A program made the translations under genes and the position numbers. From contig NZ_JPEO01000010.1 in the NCBI RefSeq assembly GCF_000753795.1, positions 62,001 to 126,000 of the forward strand: a DNA stretch of 64,000 bases, in the 5' to 3' direction. The notes below the pieces were generated by a model. The model saw only the letters and a list, made by a program, of their open reading frames with translations, did no database searches and was not told the DNA's origin. This DNA is from Shewanella mangrovi. Its GTDB lineage: Bacteria > Pseudomonadota > Gammaproteobacteria > Enterobacterales > Shewanellaceae. This document shows, piece by piece, positions 56,405 through 64,000 of the stretch (position 1 is its first letter; each line of letters opens with the position of its first letter).

Positions 56405-58585
56405 ATGGAAAAAGCAACTGTTGTATGCCCGTATTGTGGTGCGGGCTGCAAGATGAAGCTGGTAGTGGACAACGGCAAGATTATCCGTGCCGAAGCCGCT
56501 AACGGCTATACCAACCAAGGGGAGTTGTGTCTTAAAGGCTACTACGGCTGGGACTTCCTCAACGACACTAAATTGCTTACCCCACGCTTGCGTGAACCGA
56601 TGCTCCGCCGTGAAAAAGGCGCACCATTTGAAACAGTGAGCTGGGATGAAGCGATTAAGTTTGTTGCCACTCGTCTGGCGGATATCAAAGCCAAGTTTGG
56701 TCCGCGTTCGATTATGACCACCGGTTCTTCACGTGGTACTGGTAACGAAACCAACTATGTGATGCAAAAATTTGCGCGCGCAGTTCTCGGCAATAATAAC
56801 GTCGATTGCTGCGCGCGCGTCTGACACGGCCCTTCTGTCGCAGGTCTGCGCAGTACATTGGGCAACGGCGCTATGAGCGTTTCGTTGGACGATATTGAAA
56901 ATTCAAAATGCTTGTTTGTGTTTGGTTATAACGGGGCAGACTCTCACCCCATCGTGGCGCGTCGCATTGTCAAAGCACGTCAAAAGGGTGCCAAGATTGT
57001 GGTGTGCGATCCTCGTAAAATTGAAACAGCACGCATTGCTGATCAGTTCCTACAGCTACACAACGGTAGCAATATGGCACTGATCAACGCCTTTATTTAC
57101 ACCCTGATTGAGGAAAAACTCTACAACCAAGAGTTTGTGGCGAAATATACCGAAGGTTTCGATGGCTTATGGGATGTGGTGAAAGACTACAAACCGGAAG
57201 CGGTAGAAGATGCCACTGGTGTACCTGCCAACCAAGTACGTGAAGCGATGCGCACCTACGCCACGGCAGAATCTGCGGTGATCATGTGGGGCATGGGCGT
57301 TACCCAATACGGGCAGGGCACTGAAACTGTGAAAGCATTGGCCGCACTGGCATTGCTGACCGGACACCTTGGGCGTGAAGGCGCAGGGGTGGCGCCAGTA
57401 CGTGGGCAAAATAACGTACAGGGCGCTTGTGATATGGGCGTATTGCCGGATCTATTCCCGGGTTATCAGTCGGTGACCGATCCAGCTATTCGTGAAAAAT
57501 TTGCCAAGGCGTGGAACATCGACCCTGACACGATGGACCCAGAGCCGGGCGTTCGTTTGTCGCTGGTGCCGCATTTGGCACTGGAAGGCAAAATTAAGGG
57601 TTATTACATCATGGGTGAAGACCCAATGCAGACTGAGGCCGATACCAGCTCAGTACGCAAAGGGTTAGAAGCGTTAGATTTATTGGTGGTACAGGACATC
57701 TTTATGACCAAAACCGCCGAGATGGCTGACGTGATTCTGCCTGCTACCTCATGGGGTGAGCATAGTGGGGTCTATACCTGTTGTGACCGAGGCTTCCAAC
57801 GCTTTGAAAAAGCGGTGGAACCTAAATATAACGTGAAACGTGACTGGGACATTATCTCGCTGATTGCCACCGAGATGGGTTACCCAATGCACTATGACAA
57901 TGATCAGCAGATCTGGGATGAACTGCGTGAACTGTGTCCAATCTACTATGGTGTGACCTACGAGAAGATGGGCGATCTGGGGCATGTTCAATGGCCGTGT
58001 CCGACCCTTGACCATCCGGGTACGCCAATTTTGTACACAGATCTGAAGTTTACTGCGGCACCATCTGGTAAAGGCCAGTTGCTCGCAAATCAGTGGCGTA
58101 AACCTGCGGAGTTAACGTCGCCAGATTATCCGCTGGTGTTGAGTACCGTGCGTGAAGTGGGCCATTACTCTTGTCGTTCAATGACAGGTAACTGTGCCGC
58201 ACTGAAAGCCTTGGCAGATGAACCTGGCTTTGTGCAAGTGCATCCCGATGATGCGCACAAACTCGGTATTCAAGATCAAGCCTTGGTATGGGTTGAGTCG
58301 CGTCGCGGCAAGGTGATCACTCGGGCCAATTACAATGAACGCGTTAATCGCGGTGCAGTGTATATGACCTACCAGTGGTGGATTGGTGCCTGTAACGAAC
58401 TGACACAGGAAAATATGGATCCGGTGACGAATACGCCAGAAACCAAGTACTGTGCGGTGAATATCAGCACCATTGACGATCAACGCTGGGCAGAGAACCA
58501 TGCTGCACAGATCTACAGCGAGCTGAAAGCTCGTTTACGCAATGCCGTGGAGGAGGCCAAGCCGGCGACCGCTTCTATTGCATGA
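56405..58585 (+). CDS. fdhF: Formate dehydrogenase H, selenocysteine-containing
   Basis: A 726-residue molybdopterin enzyme oxidising formate to CO2. An in-frame TGA at 56822-56824 is codon 140, the exact place of Sec140 in E. coli FdhF, within NNVDCCARV-U-HGPSVAGL. Both sides read through in one frame with unbroken homology. The N-terminal 4Fe-4S cluster is CPYCGAGCKM with later LCLKG; further conserved motifs are ETNYVMQKFARAV, ADSHPIVARR, VRGQNNVQGACDMG and the C-terminal STVREVGHYSCRSMTGN (cofactor site). A SECIS-type hairpin follows the TGA. Conceptual translation without recoding would wrongly give two proteins. Confidence 0.97.
56835..56853 (+). promoter_or_regulatory. Bacterial SECIS hairpin inside fdhF
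   Basis: Starting 10 bases after the TGA: CTG-T-CGCA, GGTC loop, TGCGCAG. All seven flanking pairs are Watson-Crick, with one bulged T and a GGTC loop as in E. coli fdhF, the features read by SelB. Confidence 0.88.
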
Positions 58586-58623
58586 TTTGCAATTATTGCA
58601 AAGCTACATAACCGTCAAAAGCC

Positions 58624-58656
58624 AAGGGACAACCAAGGATTGGGAGTCCCTTTTTT
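58624..58656 (+). terminator. Rho-independent terminator after fdhF
   Basis: AAGGGAC / GTCCCTT outer stem and CCAA / TTGG inner stem with GGA loop, then a T run, 38 bases after the fdhF stop. It ends the formate hydrogenlyase island. Confidence 0.85.
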
Positions 58657-58823
58657 GATCGTTTAAAAAGCGCAGTGTGTGATTGTCTTACAACAAAAAT
58701 GTACGCATTGCATGTAAAGGCTTAGCAATCATCTGGCGCAAGCGTTGGATAATCGTTAGGCTGCGACTTATTAGGTAAAACCGTCCTCTTCTCAGGATGT
58801 TATCAAGATATAAGGAGCCGTGA

Positions 58824-59006
58824 TTGATTTTGTCGCTGTTGTTACTACTGTTAGGATTGGTCATGCCATTGCTGCTTACCGCATTATCAACGCGGGTTAA
58901 AGGTAGTGCCAAAGTGGGGTGGTGTATTGTGGTGTTGTGTATGTCTTGGATTGGCTATGGCATATTTATCATGCTTAACCCAAGTATCGGGGCCAAACAG
59001 GCGTAA
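58824..59006 (+). CDS. Small membrane protein, 60 residues
   Basis: Two hydrophobic helices (residues 2-20, LSLLLLLLGLVMPLLLTAL, and 31-51, VGWCIVVLCMSWIGYGIFIM) separated by the short basic STRVKGSAK. Start is a TTG at 58824, with AAGGAG six bases before it. No family recognised. It begins 168 bases after the fdhF terminator and is thus not part of that operon. Confidence 0.6.
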   Translation: MILSLLLLLLGLVMPLLLTALSTRVKGSAKVGWCIVVLCMSWIGYGIFIMLNPSIGAKQA

Positions 59007-59042
59007 TTAACTGCTTATCGCTTCGCTTCTTTTGAGGTGTTT

Positions 59043-59405
59043 ATGAACAATCCCATGACCCTATTAGTGGTGCAAAATCTTGAGCGCTCGCTTAGCTTTT
59101 ATACCGAAATGCTGGGGCTGACACTACTGGAGCAACATGTTGACTGCATAAAGTTAGCTGCGGCAGAGCATTCCATCTTTATGTTTCAGGGGACGGCCGC
59201 TGCCGCCGAGTATTCCCATGGGGAGCAGGCCAATGCAACATTAGTGTTCAGCGTTGCTGATATCGATAGCAAGATGGCGGAGTTGAAAGCTAGAGGCGTG
59301 AGTTTTCTTCACGCGGTGCCCAATGAAAATCGCTGGGGGCGTTACGCGGCGTTCAAAGACCCATCAGGGATTATCCACGAATTATTTGAGCTTAAAGGCG
59401 ATTAA
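59043..59405 (+). CDS. VOC/glyoxalase-like protein
   Basis: A 120-residue protein with the two beta-alpha-beta modules of the vicinal-oxygen-chelate fold: LLVVQNLERSLSFYTEMLGL and VFSVADIDSKMAELKARGVS, ending GRYAAFKDPSGIIHELFEL. Candidate metal ligands include His/Glu residues in EHSIF and IHELFE. Family members include glyoxalases, dioxygenases and antibiotic-resistance proteins; no specific substrate can be assigned. ATG 59043 has GAGG five bases upstream. Confidence 0.85.
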   Translation: MNNPMTLLVVQNLERSLSFYTEMLGLTLLEQHVDCIKLAAAEHSIFMFQGTAAAAEYSHGEQANATLVFSVADIDSKMAELKARGVSFLHAVPNENRWGRYAAFKDPSGIIHELFELKGD

Positions 59406-59696
59406 TATTCAACGGGCTTGCTCTTACGACCGCCTTGGCTGACATTGCCACCAAGGCTTCTCTGCATGAAGCTTCTGCAGCTATATCCTTTGCTCACTAT
59501 TTGTATCTATTTGCAGGCATACTCAGTGTGCCAGAAGACCGTGCTGTTACTCCAGTTACTTGCCCCCCCTATTTAACGCCCGCCGCGAATTTGGCGGCTA
59601 CTGATCCTTTTCCTCATTTGCTTCGTTTTTATAACGAGTGTCTGATATCCAGCTGAGCTGCTGCCTTGTGACACTTATTAAACGGAGTCCAATGCA

Positions 59697-60179
59697 ATGG
59701 CGACACTTTTTCTCACGTCGGTATGGTTTCAATGCCTCTGGTTAATGGCGGTGTTGGGCCGTGAGACATGGCAATGGTGGACGGTGGCAGCGGTGCTGCT
59801 GACCTTAGTGTTGACCATACGTCGGCAACATAAACCTTGGTATTGGTGTGTCAGTGTTGCCTTCGTCGGTCTTGTGCTTGATAGCGTAAATGTGAGCGCC
59901 GGATTCTTTGTGTTTGCCACTGAGCTGTTACCGCTGTGGCTGCTTGCCTTGTGGTTTGCATTTGCTTGGTATAGCTGGTGGTTAATGGCATGGCTGGCAC
60001 GATATCCAATGCCAATCGGTGTATTACTCTGCGCTGTCGCTGGCACAGCAAGTTATCTTTTCGGCGCGCATTTGCAGGCGGTGATGTTGCCATTTGGCAC
60101 GCCATTCACTGCGGTTGTTTTACTCTGTGAATGGGGTGTGTTGGGCGCCCTGATGTTGCTTCTACGGAAACGGATTTGA
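59697..60179 (+). CDS. DUF2878 membrane protein
   Basis: A 160-residue protein with five or six Trp-rich hydrophobic helices (WFQCLWLMAVLG, LLPLWLLALWFAFAWYSWWL). It resembles DUF2878, seen beside cfa, DUF1365 and DUF3833 genes in Shewanella and Vibrio. First gene of a three-gene set with the chalcone-isomerase-like and DUF3833 genes. In those genera the set is tied to stress-related lipid modification; its own activity is unknown. Confidence 0.8.
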   Translation: MATLFLTSVWFQCLWLMAVLGRETWQWWTVAAVLLTLVLTIRRQHKPWYWCVSVAFVGLVLDSVNVSAGFFVFATELLPLWLLALWFAFAWYSWWLMAWLARYPMPIGVLLCAVAGTASYLFGAHLQAVMLPFGTPFTAVVLLCEWGVLGALMLLLRKRI

Positions 60180-60205
60180 TGAGCTTTAGGCTATAGGAGT
60201 TTGCG

Positions 60206-60733
60206 ATGGGAGACCTTGTTCGAACCGGGTTATTTGCCTGCTTGCTGATGCTATTCCCTGCGCAAGCAGAACCTATGTTGAATTGGCGCCAATGGCCAAG
60301 TGTGGGGAACGCCAGTCTCAGTTGGCTGTGGTTTGATATTTATCATTCCACCTTGCGAACGCCAGACGGTGTCTATCTGAGTGAAGCTGCACCGTTAGCG
60401 TTGCAGATCCAATATCTGCGCAATATTTCGGCGCAGGAGCTACTGGATGCGACGCGTGAACAATGGCAGAAACTCGGTTACTCCAAGGCGCAAATAGAAG
60501 TTTGGTTGCTTGAGCTGAGCGCGATTTTTCCCAGTGTCGAGGAAGGCGACCAACTGGTATATGTCTCTGCTGGTGAGCATGGTCGCTTTTACTTTCAGCC
60601 TCAAGGACAAGCACATTTTCACTCGCTCGGGCACATCAGTGAATCAACACTCAACCGCGCCTTTATCGCTATCTGGCTGTCACCCCAAACGGCGTATCCG
60701 AAGTTGCGCCGACAATTAATAGGAGCCTCATGA
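60206..60733 (+). CDS. Chalcone isomerase-like exported protein
   Basis: A 175-residue protein with signal peptide (LFACLLMLFPAQA). SWLWFDIYHSTLRTPDGVYL and PLALQIQYLRNISAQELLDA match the bacterial chalcone-isomerase-like family, whose members are periplasmic and lack known flavonoid activity. C-terminal AFIAIWLSPQTAYPKLRRQL is the usual family end. It overlaps the DUF3833 gene by four bases. Confidence 0.84.
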   Translation: MGDLVRTGLFACLLMLFPAQAEPMLNWRQWPSVGNASLSWLWFDIYHSTLRTPDGVYLSEAAPLALQIQYLRNISAQELLDATREQWQKLGYSKAQIEVWLLELSAIFPSVEEGDQLVYVSAGEHGRFYFQPQGQAHFHSLGHISESTLNRAFIAIWLSPQTAYPKLRRQLIGAS

Positions 60734-61308
60734 TGCGGCATTCCCTGATGACAAGCTACCATAAGTTCATCTTGGTATTGGCCACGCTACTGCTGCTAAC
60801 CAGTTGCAGTGCTGAGCTGAAAGACTATCGCGCTAGTACGCCAAAGTTTGATTTGTTTGAGTATTTTCAGGGGGATATTCAAGCCTGGGGAATGGTACAG
60901 GATTACACCGATAAGCAAACGCGGCGTTTTAAGGTGCAGCTTCGCGGTGACGTTAGCGGCGATACGCTCACCCTCCATGAAGACTTTGTCTATGACGATG
61001 GTGAAACTGATACGCGGGTGTGGACGATTACGCGACAAGCGGATGGCCATTATCTCGGCAAAGCAGACGATATCATTGGTACTGCTAAAGGAGCGGAAAG
61101 CGGCAATGCGTTGCGCTGGCGTTATGACTTTCTGCTAAAAACGCAAGAACATGAATTAGAAGTCCAATTCGACGATTGGATGTATCGCCAAGATGCTAAG
61201 CATGTGTTTAACATCTCCAAAATTAGTAAATGGGGCATTCAAGTCGCCGAGGTAACACTGTTTTTTGTCAAGCATGTGGCAGATAGCAACTTAGCATCGC
61301 GCGATTGA
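60730..61308 (+). CDS. DUF3833 lipoprotein
   Basis: A 192-residue lipoprotein (LVLATLLLLTSC lipobox, Cys at residue 26). FDLFEYFQGDIQAWGMVQDY, VQLRGDVSGDTLTLHEDFVY and FDDWMYRQD are conserved DUF3833 segments forming a lipocalin-like beta barrel by prediction. AGGAG precedes its start. The operon lacks cfa, DUF1365 and amine-oxidase genes usual in its family neighbourhood, at least within the window. Confidence 0.86.
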   Translation: MMRHSLMTSYHKFILVLATLLLLTSCSAELKDYRASTPKFDLFEYFQGDIQAWGMVQDYTDKQTRRFKVQLRGDVSGDTLTLHEDFVYDDGETDTRVWTITRQADGHYLGKADDIIGTAKGAESGNALRWRYDFLLKTQEHELEVQFDDWMYRQDAKHVFNISKISKWGIQVAEVTLFFVKHVADSNLASRD

Positions 61309-61489
61309 GAGGATTTGGTTTACTACGAGCGTGATTCAACTTTTCGCCATGGCGACATTCTCAGTGCGGCGCATAAATCTAAATAAAATTTAACCTTATG
61401 CAGCCTTAAGATGCGTCCTGCATCGCTAGTAATGTAAGGGTAATTTGTGCACTATTAAGGTTAATGTTTTTAAATAGAATGAGTGTGTT

Positions 61490-62134
61490 ATGAAGCGGGG
61501 TTTAGTTTGGTGTGCCAGTCTGATGTTGGCATTAATGGCAGTTACCGGAGTTGCGCGGGCTGAAAATTATGACTTTAAAGCCGGAACTGATTACACGGTA
61601 TTAAAAACCCAAATCAAAGATCCCGGCACTAAAGGGGCATTTGTGCTGGAGTATATGTGGTTAGGTTGTCCACACTGCCGTGCACTGAACCCGTTGGTGC
61701 AAGAATTTGAGAAAAGTCATCCAGAGGTGAAGATAGAACGCCGACCAGCGGTGGGCAATGAACGTTGGGTGTTCGACGCACATGTGTTTTACGGCCTGTA
61801 TGGCATGGGACACAGCGATTTACTCTATGACATTATGGATTACTACGCGCAAATCGCCCACGATGAGCGTCGTCTGCCTGACGGTGAAGATTTAAAACAG
61901 TATCTGCGCCAGAAGAATATTGACCCAGACAAGTTTATGCAGGTGATGAATTCAGAAGATACGTTGAAGAAACTTTCTGCATCTTATAAAGACCAGCAAA
62001 CGATTGGTGCTAAGGGCGTGCCAGTATTCTTGGTCAATGGCAAATACCAGATCCGCTTTGAGGCGTTAACCAAAGCGAAAGATCCCAAAGCGCAATTTAT
62101 CGCATTGGTCGAATATCTGCTCAAACAAGGCTAA
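61490..62134 (+). CDS. DsbA-type thiol:disulfide oxidoreductase
   Basis: A 214-residue periplasmic thioredoxin-fold protein. Signal peptide about 1-24 (MLALMAVTGVARAENYDF). Active site GCPHCRALNP (residues 59-68, CPHC as in DsbA/L) and the cis-Pro loop GAKGVPVFLVNGKY (about 183-196) are present. The helical insert is between these. It is probably a disulfide oxidase for exported proteins, perhaps a second copy beside a canonical DsbA; partner not seen here. Confidence 0.93.
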   Translation: MKRGLVWCASLMLALMAVTGVARAENYDFKAGTDYTVLKTQIKDPGTKGAFVLEYMWLGCPHCRALNPLVQEFEKSHPEVKIERRPAVGNERWVFDAHVFYGLYGMGHSDLLYDIMDYYAQIAHDERRLPDGEDLKQYLRQKNIDPDKFMQVMNSEDTLKKLSASYKDQQTIGAKGVPVFLVNGKYQIRFEALTKAKDPKAQFIALVEYLLKQG

Positions 62135-62147
62135 CGTCTTGGTCAAA

Positions 62148-62180
62148 GGTTTGCGGTAAAGCATCTTGCCGCAAACCGTT
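62148..62180 (+). terminator. Stem-loop terminator after the DsbA-type gene
   Basis: GGTTTGCGG / CCGCAAACC stem with inner TAA/TTG pairing and a short T-rich tail, 14 bases after the stop. Confidence 0.7.
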
Positions 62181-62351
62181 TATATCTCTCATCACTTACC
62201 TCAAACCGCTTATCCGTTGGCGACATCCCCCCTTATTTTTCTCGTTACAAGAAGCGCTTGCGCTATTGCTCAGCGTTAAGGATTTGCTAAGGTATGGCGC
62301 GCAAATTCAAATAACAGACGCGCTTTTCTTTTAGCTTTTAGGAATTTTTAG

Positions 62352-62903
62352 ATGATAAATGGAGTTAACCGTGCATTGGGCGGTTTTGCACTGATGTTGG
62401 CTGGTGGAGTGTGTAGTTCGGTAGTACAAGCCAACGACAGTTGGGACAAGGTTAGCGATGCAACGGCCTATGGATTGGTTGCGGCGTCGTTGGCGATCCC
62501 GGCTTATAAAGATGATTGGCAGGGCGTAAAGCAAGCTGGGCTAAGTGTGGGGGTGGCGACGGGCGTCAGTATCTTGGGTAAGTCTGTTATTCATGAACAA
62601 CGTCCCGATCACAGTGACAATGATAGTTTTCCCTCTAATCATGCCGCGATGGCCTTTGCCGCCGCTACGACATTACAAAAACGTTATGGCTGGCAATATG
62701 GTTTCCCCGCCTATGGCGTAGCGGCATTAACCGCATACGGCCGAGTTGAAGCAGATAAGCACCATTGGCGCGATGTAGCGGCGAGCGCAGTGATTGGCTC
62801 CATTTCTGGATGGTTTTTTACTGATGCCTTCGACAATAAGGTGCAGCTGACACCTTGGGTTGATAAAGATGCGGCGGGAATTGCCGTTTCATTTAACTGG
62901 TAA
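62352..62903 (+). CDS. PAP2-family phosphatase, exported
   Basis: A 183-residue protein with signal peptide (GFALMLAGGVCSSVVQA). All three phosphatidic-acid-phosphatase motifs are visible: KSVIHEQRP (motif 1), PSNHAAMAF (motif 2) and GRVEADKHHWRDV (motif 3, with catalytic His). It is shorter than PgpB-type enzymes. Substrate could be lipid or soluble phosphate; not determined. Confidence 0.9.
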   Translation: MINGVNRALGGFALMLAGGVCSSVVQANDSWDKVSDATAYGLVAASLAIPAYKDDWQGVKQAGLSVGVATGVSILGKSVIHEQRPDHSDNDSFPSNHAAMAFAAATTLQKRYGWQYGFPAYGVAALTAYGRVEADKHHWRDVAASAVIGSISGWFFTDAFDNKVQLTPWVDKDAAGIAVSFNW

Positions 62904-62913
62904 ATCGATGAGC

Positions 62914-62938
62914 AAAAGGCGCCATAAGGCGCCTTTTT
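62914..62938 (+). terminator. Bidirectional terminator between PAP2 and DLH genes
   Basis: AAAAGGCGCC ATAA GGCGCCTTTTT, a perfect stem with A and T runs on both sides, ten bases after the PAP2 stop and six before the convergent gene's stop. Confidence 0.9.
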
Positions 62939-62944
62939 AAGTGG

Positions 62945-63844
62945 TTAGCGCTGCAATTCTTGCTGAAAAAAATCGAGTGTGCGTTGCCATGCTAACTCAG
63001 CGGCAGCCTGGTTATAGCGCCCGGTAGAGTCGTTGTGAAAGCCGTGATTCACTCCTGCATAGATATGTGCCTGATACGGTACCTTTAGCTTAGCAAGCTG
63101 AGTTTGATAGTCAGGCCAAGCTGCATTGACGCGTTTATCTAACTCGGCAAAATGCAGCAGTAGCGGCCCTTTTATATTGGCTTGCAAACTTGCTGCGGCG
63201 GGCGTGCCATAGAAAGGAACCGCAGCATTCAGTTGCTCAGGGATTACCGCTGCGAGCATATTGACGATATAACCACCGAAACAGAATCCTACCGCACCTA
63301 ACTTGCCATTGGCTTGCGGATGCATGCGAATAAACTGCGCCGCGGCAATAAAATCTTCCTCAATTTTACTGCGATCCATACTGGCCTGTAGTTGACGGCC
63401 GGCATCATCGTTGCCCGGATAACCGCCGAGCGGATAGAGTGCATCAGGTGCAAACGCGATATACCCCTGTTTTGCTACGCGTCGTGCCACATCCTCAATA
63501 TATGGATTTAAGCCTCGGTTTTCATGCACTACTAATACGGCGGCAATCGGGCTGGAAATTTGAGTTGGAGTTACCAGATAACCCCGGCCTTGACCATGCC
63601 CTTTGGGCGAATCAAAAAGTGTATAGCTGGCCTTAATCGCGTCATCGTTGAAACTGACCTGCTCAGCAAGAGCATAGTTGGGTAGCAACGCTGAGGTTAG
63701 GGTTGTCATACTAAACCCCAGCAATGTTAGGGCGGACAGCCTGCGCATAAACTCACGTCGATCAATAATGCCGTGGGCATATTCATCGTACCAATCAAAC
63801 GCTTCTTGTGGGATTTCCCGTGTTGTTATATCGGTCGTTGGCAT
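62945..63844 (-). CDS. Tat-exported dienelactone hydrolase family protein (YghX-like)
   Basis: A 299-residue alpha/beta hydrolase. A Tat-type motif lies at about residues 27-34 (DRREFMRR) with a following hydrophobic segment, so export by Tat is predicted. HENRGLNPYIEDVARR, VGFCFGGYIVNML (nucleophile Cys of DLH type), AELDKRVNA (catalytic Asp) and YAGVNHGFHNDST (catalytic His) are in order. YghX of E. coli has the same plan. Natural substrate unknown. Confidence 0.9.
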   Translation of the reverse strand: MPTTDITTREIPQEAFDWYDEYAHGIIDRREFMRRLSALTLLGFSMTTLTSALLPNYALAEQVSFNDDAIKASYTLFDSPKGHGQGRGYLVTPTQISSPIAAVLVVHENRGLNPYIEDVARRVAKQGYIAFAPDALYPLGGYPGNDDAGRQLQASMDRSKIEEDFIAAAQFIRMHPQANGKLGAVGFCFGGYIVNMLAAVIPEQLNAAVPFYGTPAAASLQANIKGPLLLHFAELDKRVNAAWPDYQTQLAKLKVPYQAHIYAGVNHGFHNDSTGRYNQAAAELAWQRTLDFFQQELQR

Positions 63845-63894
63845 GTAGTCGCTCCTTGATGACAGAAGATTTAATACTAAGCAAGCATAAGCGA

Positions 63895-64000
63895 TTACAG
63901 CGAATTAGTTGCTCCATGTGTTGAGAATTTCATCAGATGCTGTAGCTGAGTAGGGATGATAAGCAAGGTCACATTGGTGAGCAGACGGCGTTGCTGCTGT
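63895..64000 (-). CDS. Possible C-terminal end of a leftward gene (cut by window edge)
   Basis: A frame open from the window edge reads QQQRRLLTNVTLLIIPTQLQ and continues through HLMKF to a TAA at 63895-63897. A second minus frame is also open for 31 codons, so which is real, if any, cannot be decided from 106 bases. Confidence 0.28.
   Translation of the reverse strand, partial: QQQRRLLTNVTLLIIPTQLQHLMKFSTHGATNSL

Noticed and set aside
56333-58585. fdhF read as two separate genes or as a pseudogene
   Set aside because: The break is one in-frame TGA at the known selenocysteine position, with a SECIS hairpin, and homology is continuous in the same frame.
59435-59656. 73-codon open frame before the DUF2878 gene
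   Set aside because: No ribosome site or family; composition unlike the neighbouring genes.

Overview
The window looks like a chromosomal stretch of a Shewanella-like gammaproteobacterium. Reasons: the order pnp-nlpI-prfC-tatD-nupC-deoCABD, an OmcA/MtrC-type decaheme outer-membrane lipoprotein, a periplasmic flavoprotein paired with a tetraheme cytochrome, holD-rimI and ybeD-lipB-lipA. The genus is inferred from gene content and order remembered from the family; no search was run.

Layout. 1-12.8 kb is conserved housekeeping: the start of a leftward membrane protein, pnp, nlpI, prfC, a small cysteine-containing protein, a TatD-type hydrolase, a nucleoside transporter with an extra domain, the deoCABD nucleoside-salvage operon and tRNA-Trp. 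13.2-20.3 kb carries a LysR regulator, a stand-alone decaheme cytochrome, an exported methyltransferase, a PhzF-type protein, Dps, and holD-rimI. 20.3-30.3 kb is an accessory block between rimI and lipA. It contains an integron-type cassette array without an integrase (four attC-like sites, three leftward cassettes; the largest holds a nuclease-like gene overlapping an ATPase gene, probably a defence system). Next comes a respiratory module (LysR regulator, Tat-exported FAD reductase with an atypical active site, tetraheme cytochrome, porin), then a DUF2726/zinc-ribbon membrane protein and a palindrome-rich non-coding stretch. 30.4-41.3 kb is leftward-dominated housekeeping: lipA, lipB, ybeD, an M24 aminopeptidase, small lipoproteins, an FKBP isomerase, small membrane proteins, a GNAT enzyme and a chemoreceptor, plus a rightward ROK protein.

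41.6-58.6 kb is a complete formate hydrogenlyase island of the hydrogenase-4 (Hyf) type: a divergent FhlA-like sigma-54 activator, hyfABCDEFGHIJ, the hycI maturation protease, hydN and fdhF. fdhF contains an in-frame TGA at codon 140, followed by a SECIS-type hairpin, so formate dehydrogenase H is read here as a selenoprotein and not as two broken genes. A sigma-54 promoter match lies upstream of hyfA, and a palindrome plus a weaker sigma-54 match lie upstream of hydN. The genes together predict formate oxidation coupled to proton reduction by a membrane [NiFe] hydrogenase with the enlarged, antiporter-like membrane arm.

58.8-64 kb has small membrane proteins, a VOC protein, a DUF2878/chalcone-isomerase-like/DUF3833 trio, a DsbA-type oxidoreductase, a PAP2 phosphatase and a Tat-type dienelactone hydrolase. 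No rRNA, CRISPR array, transposase or integrase gene was seen.
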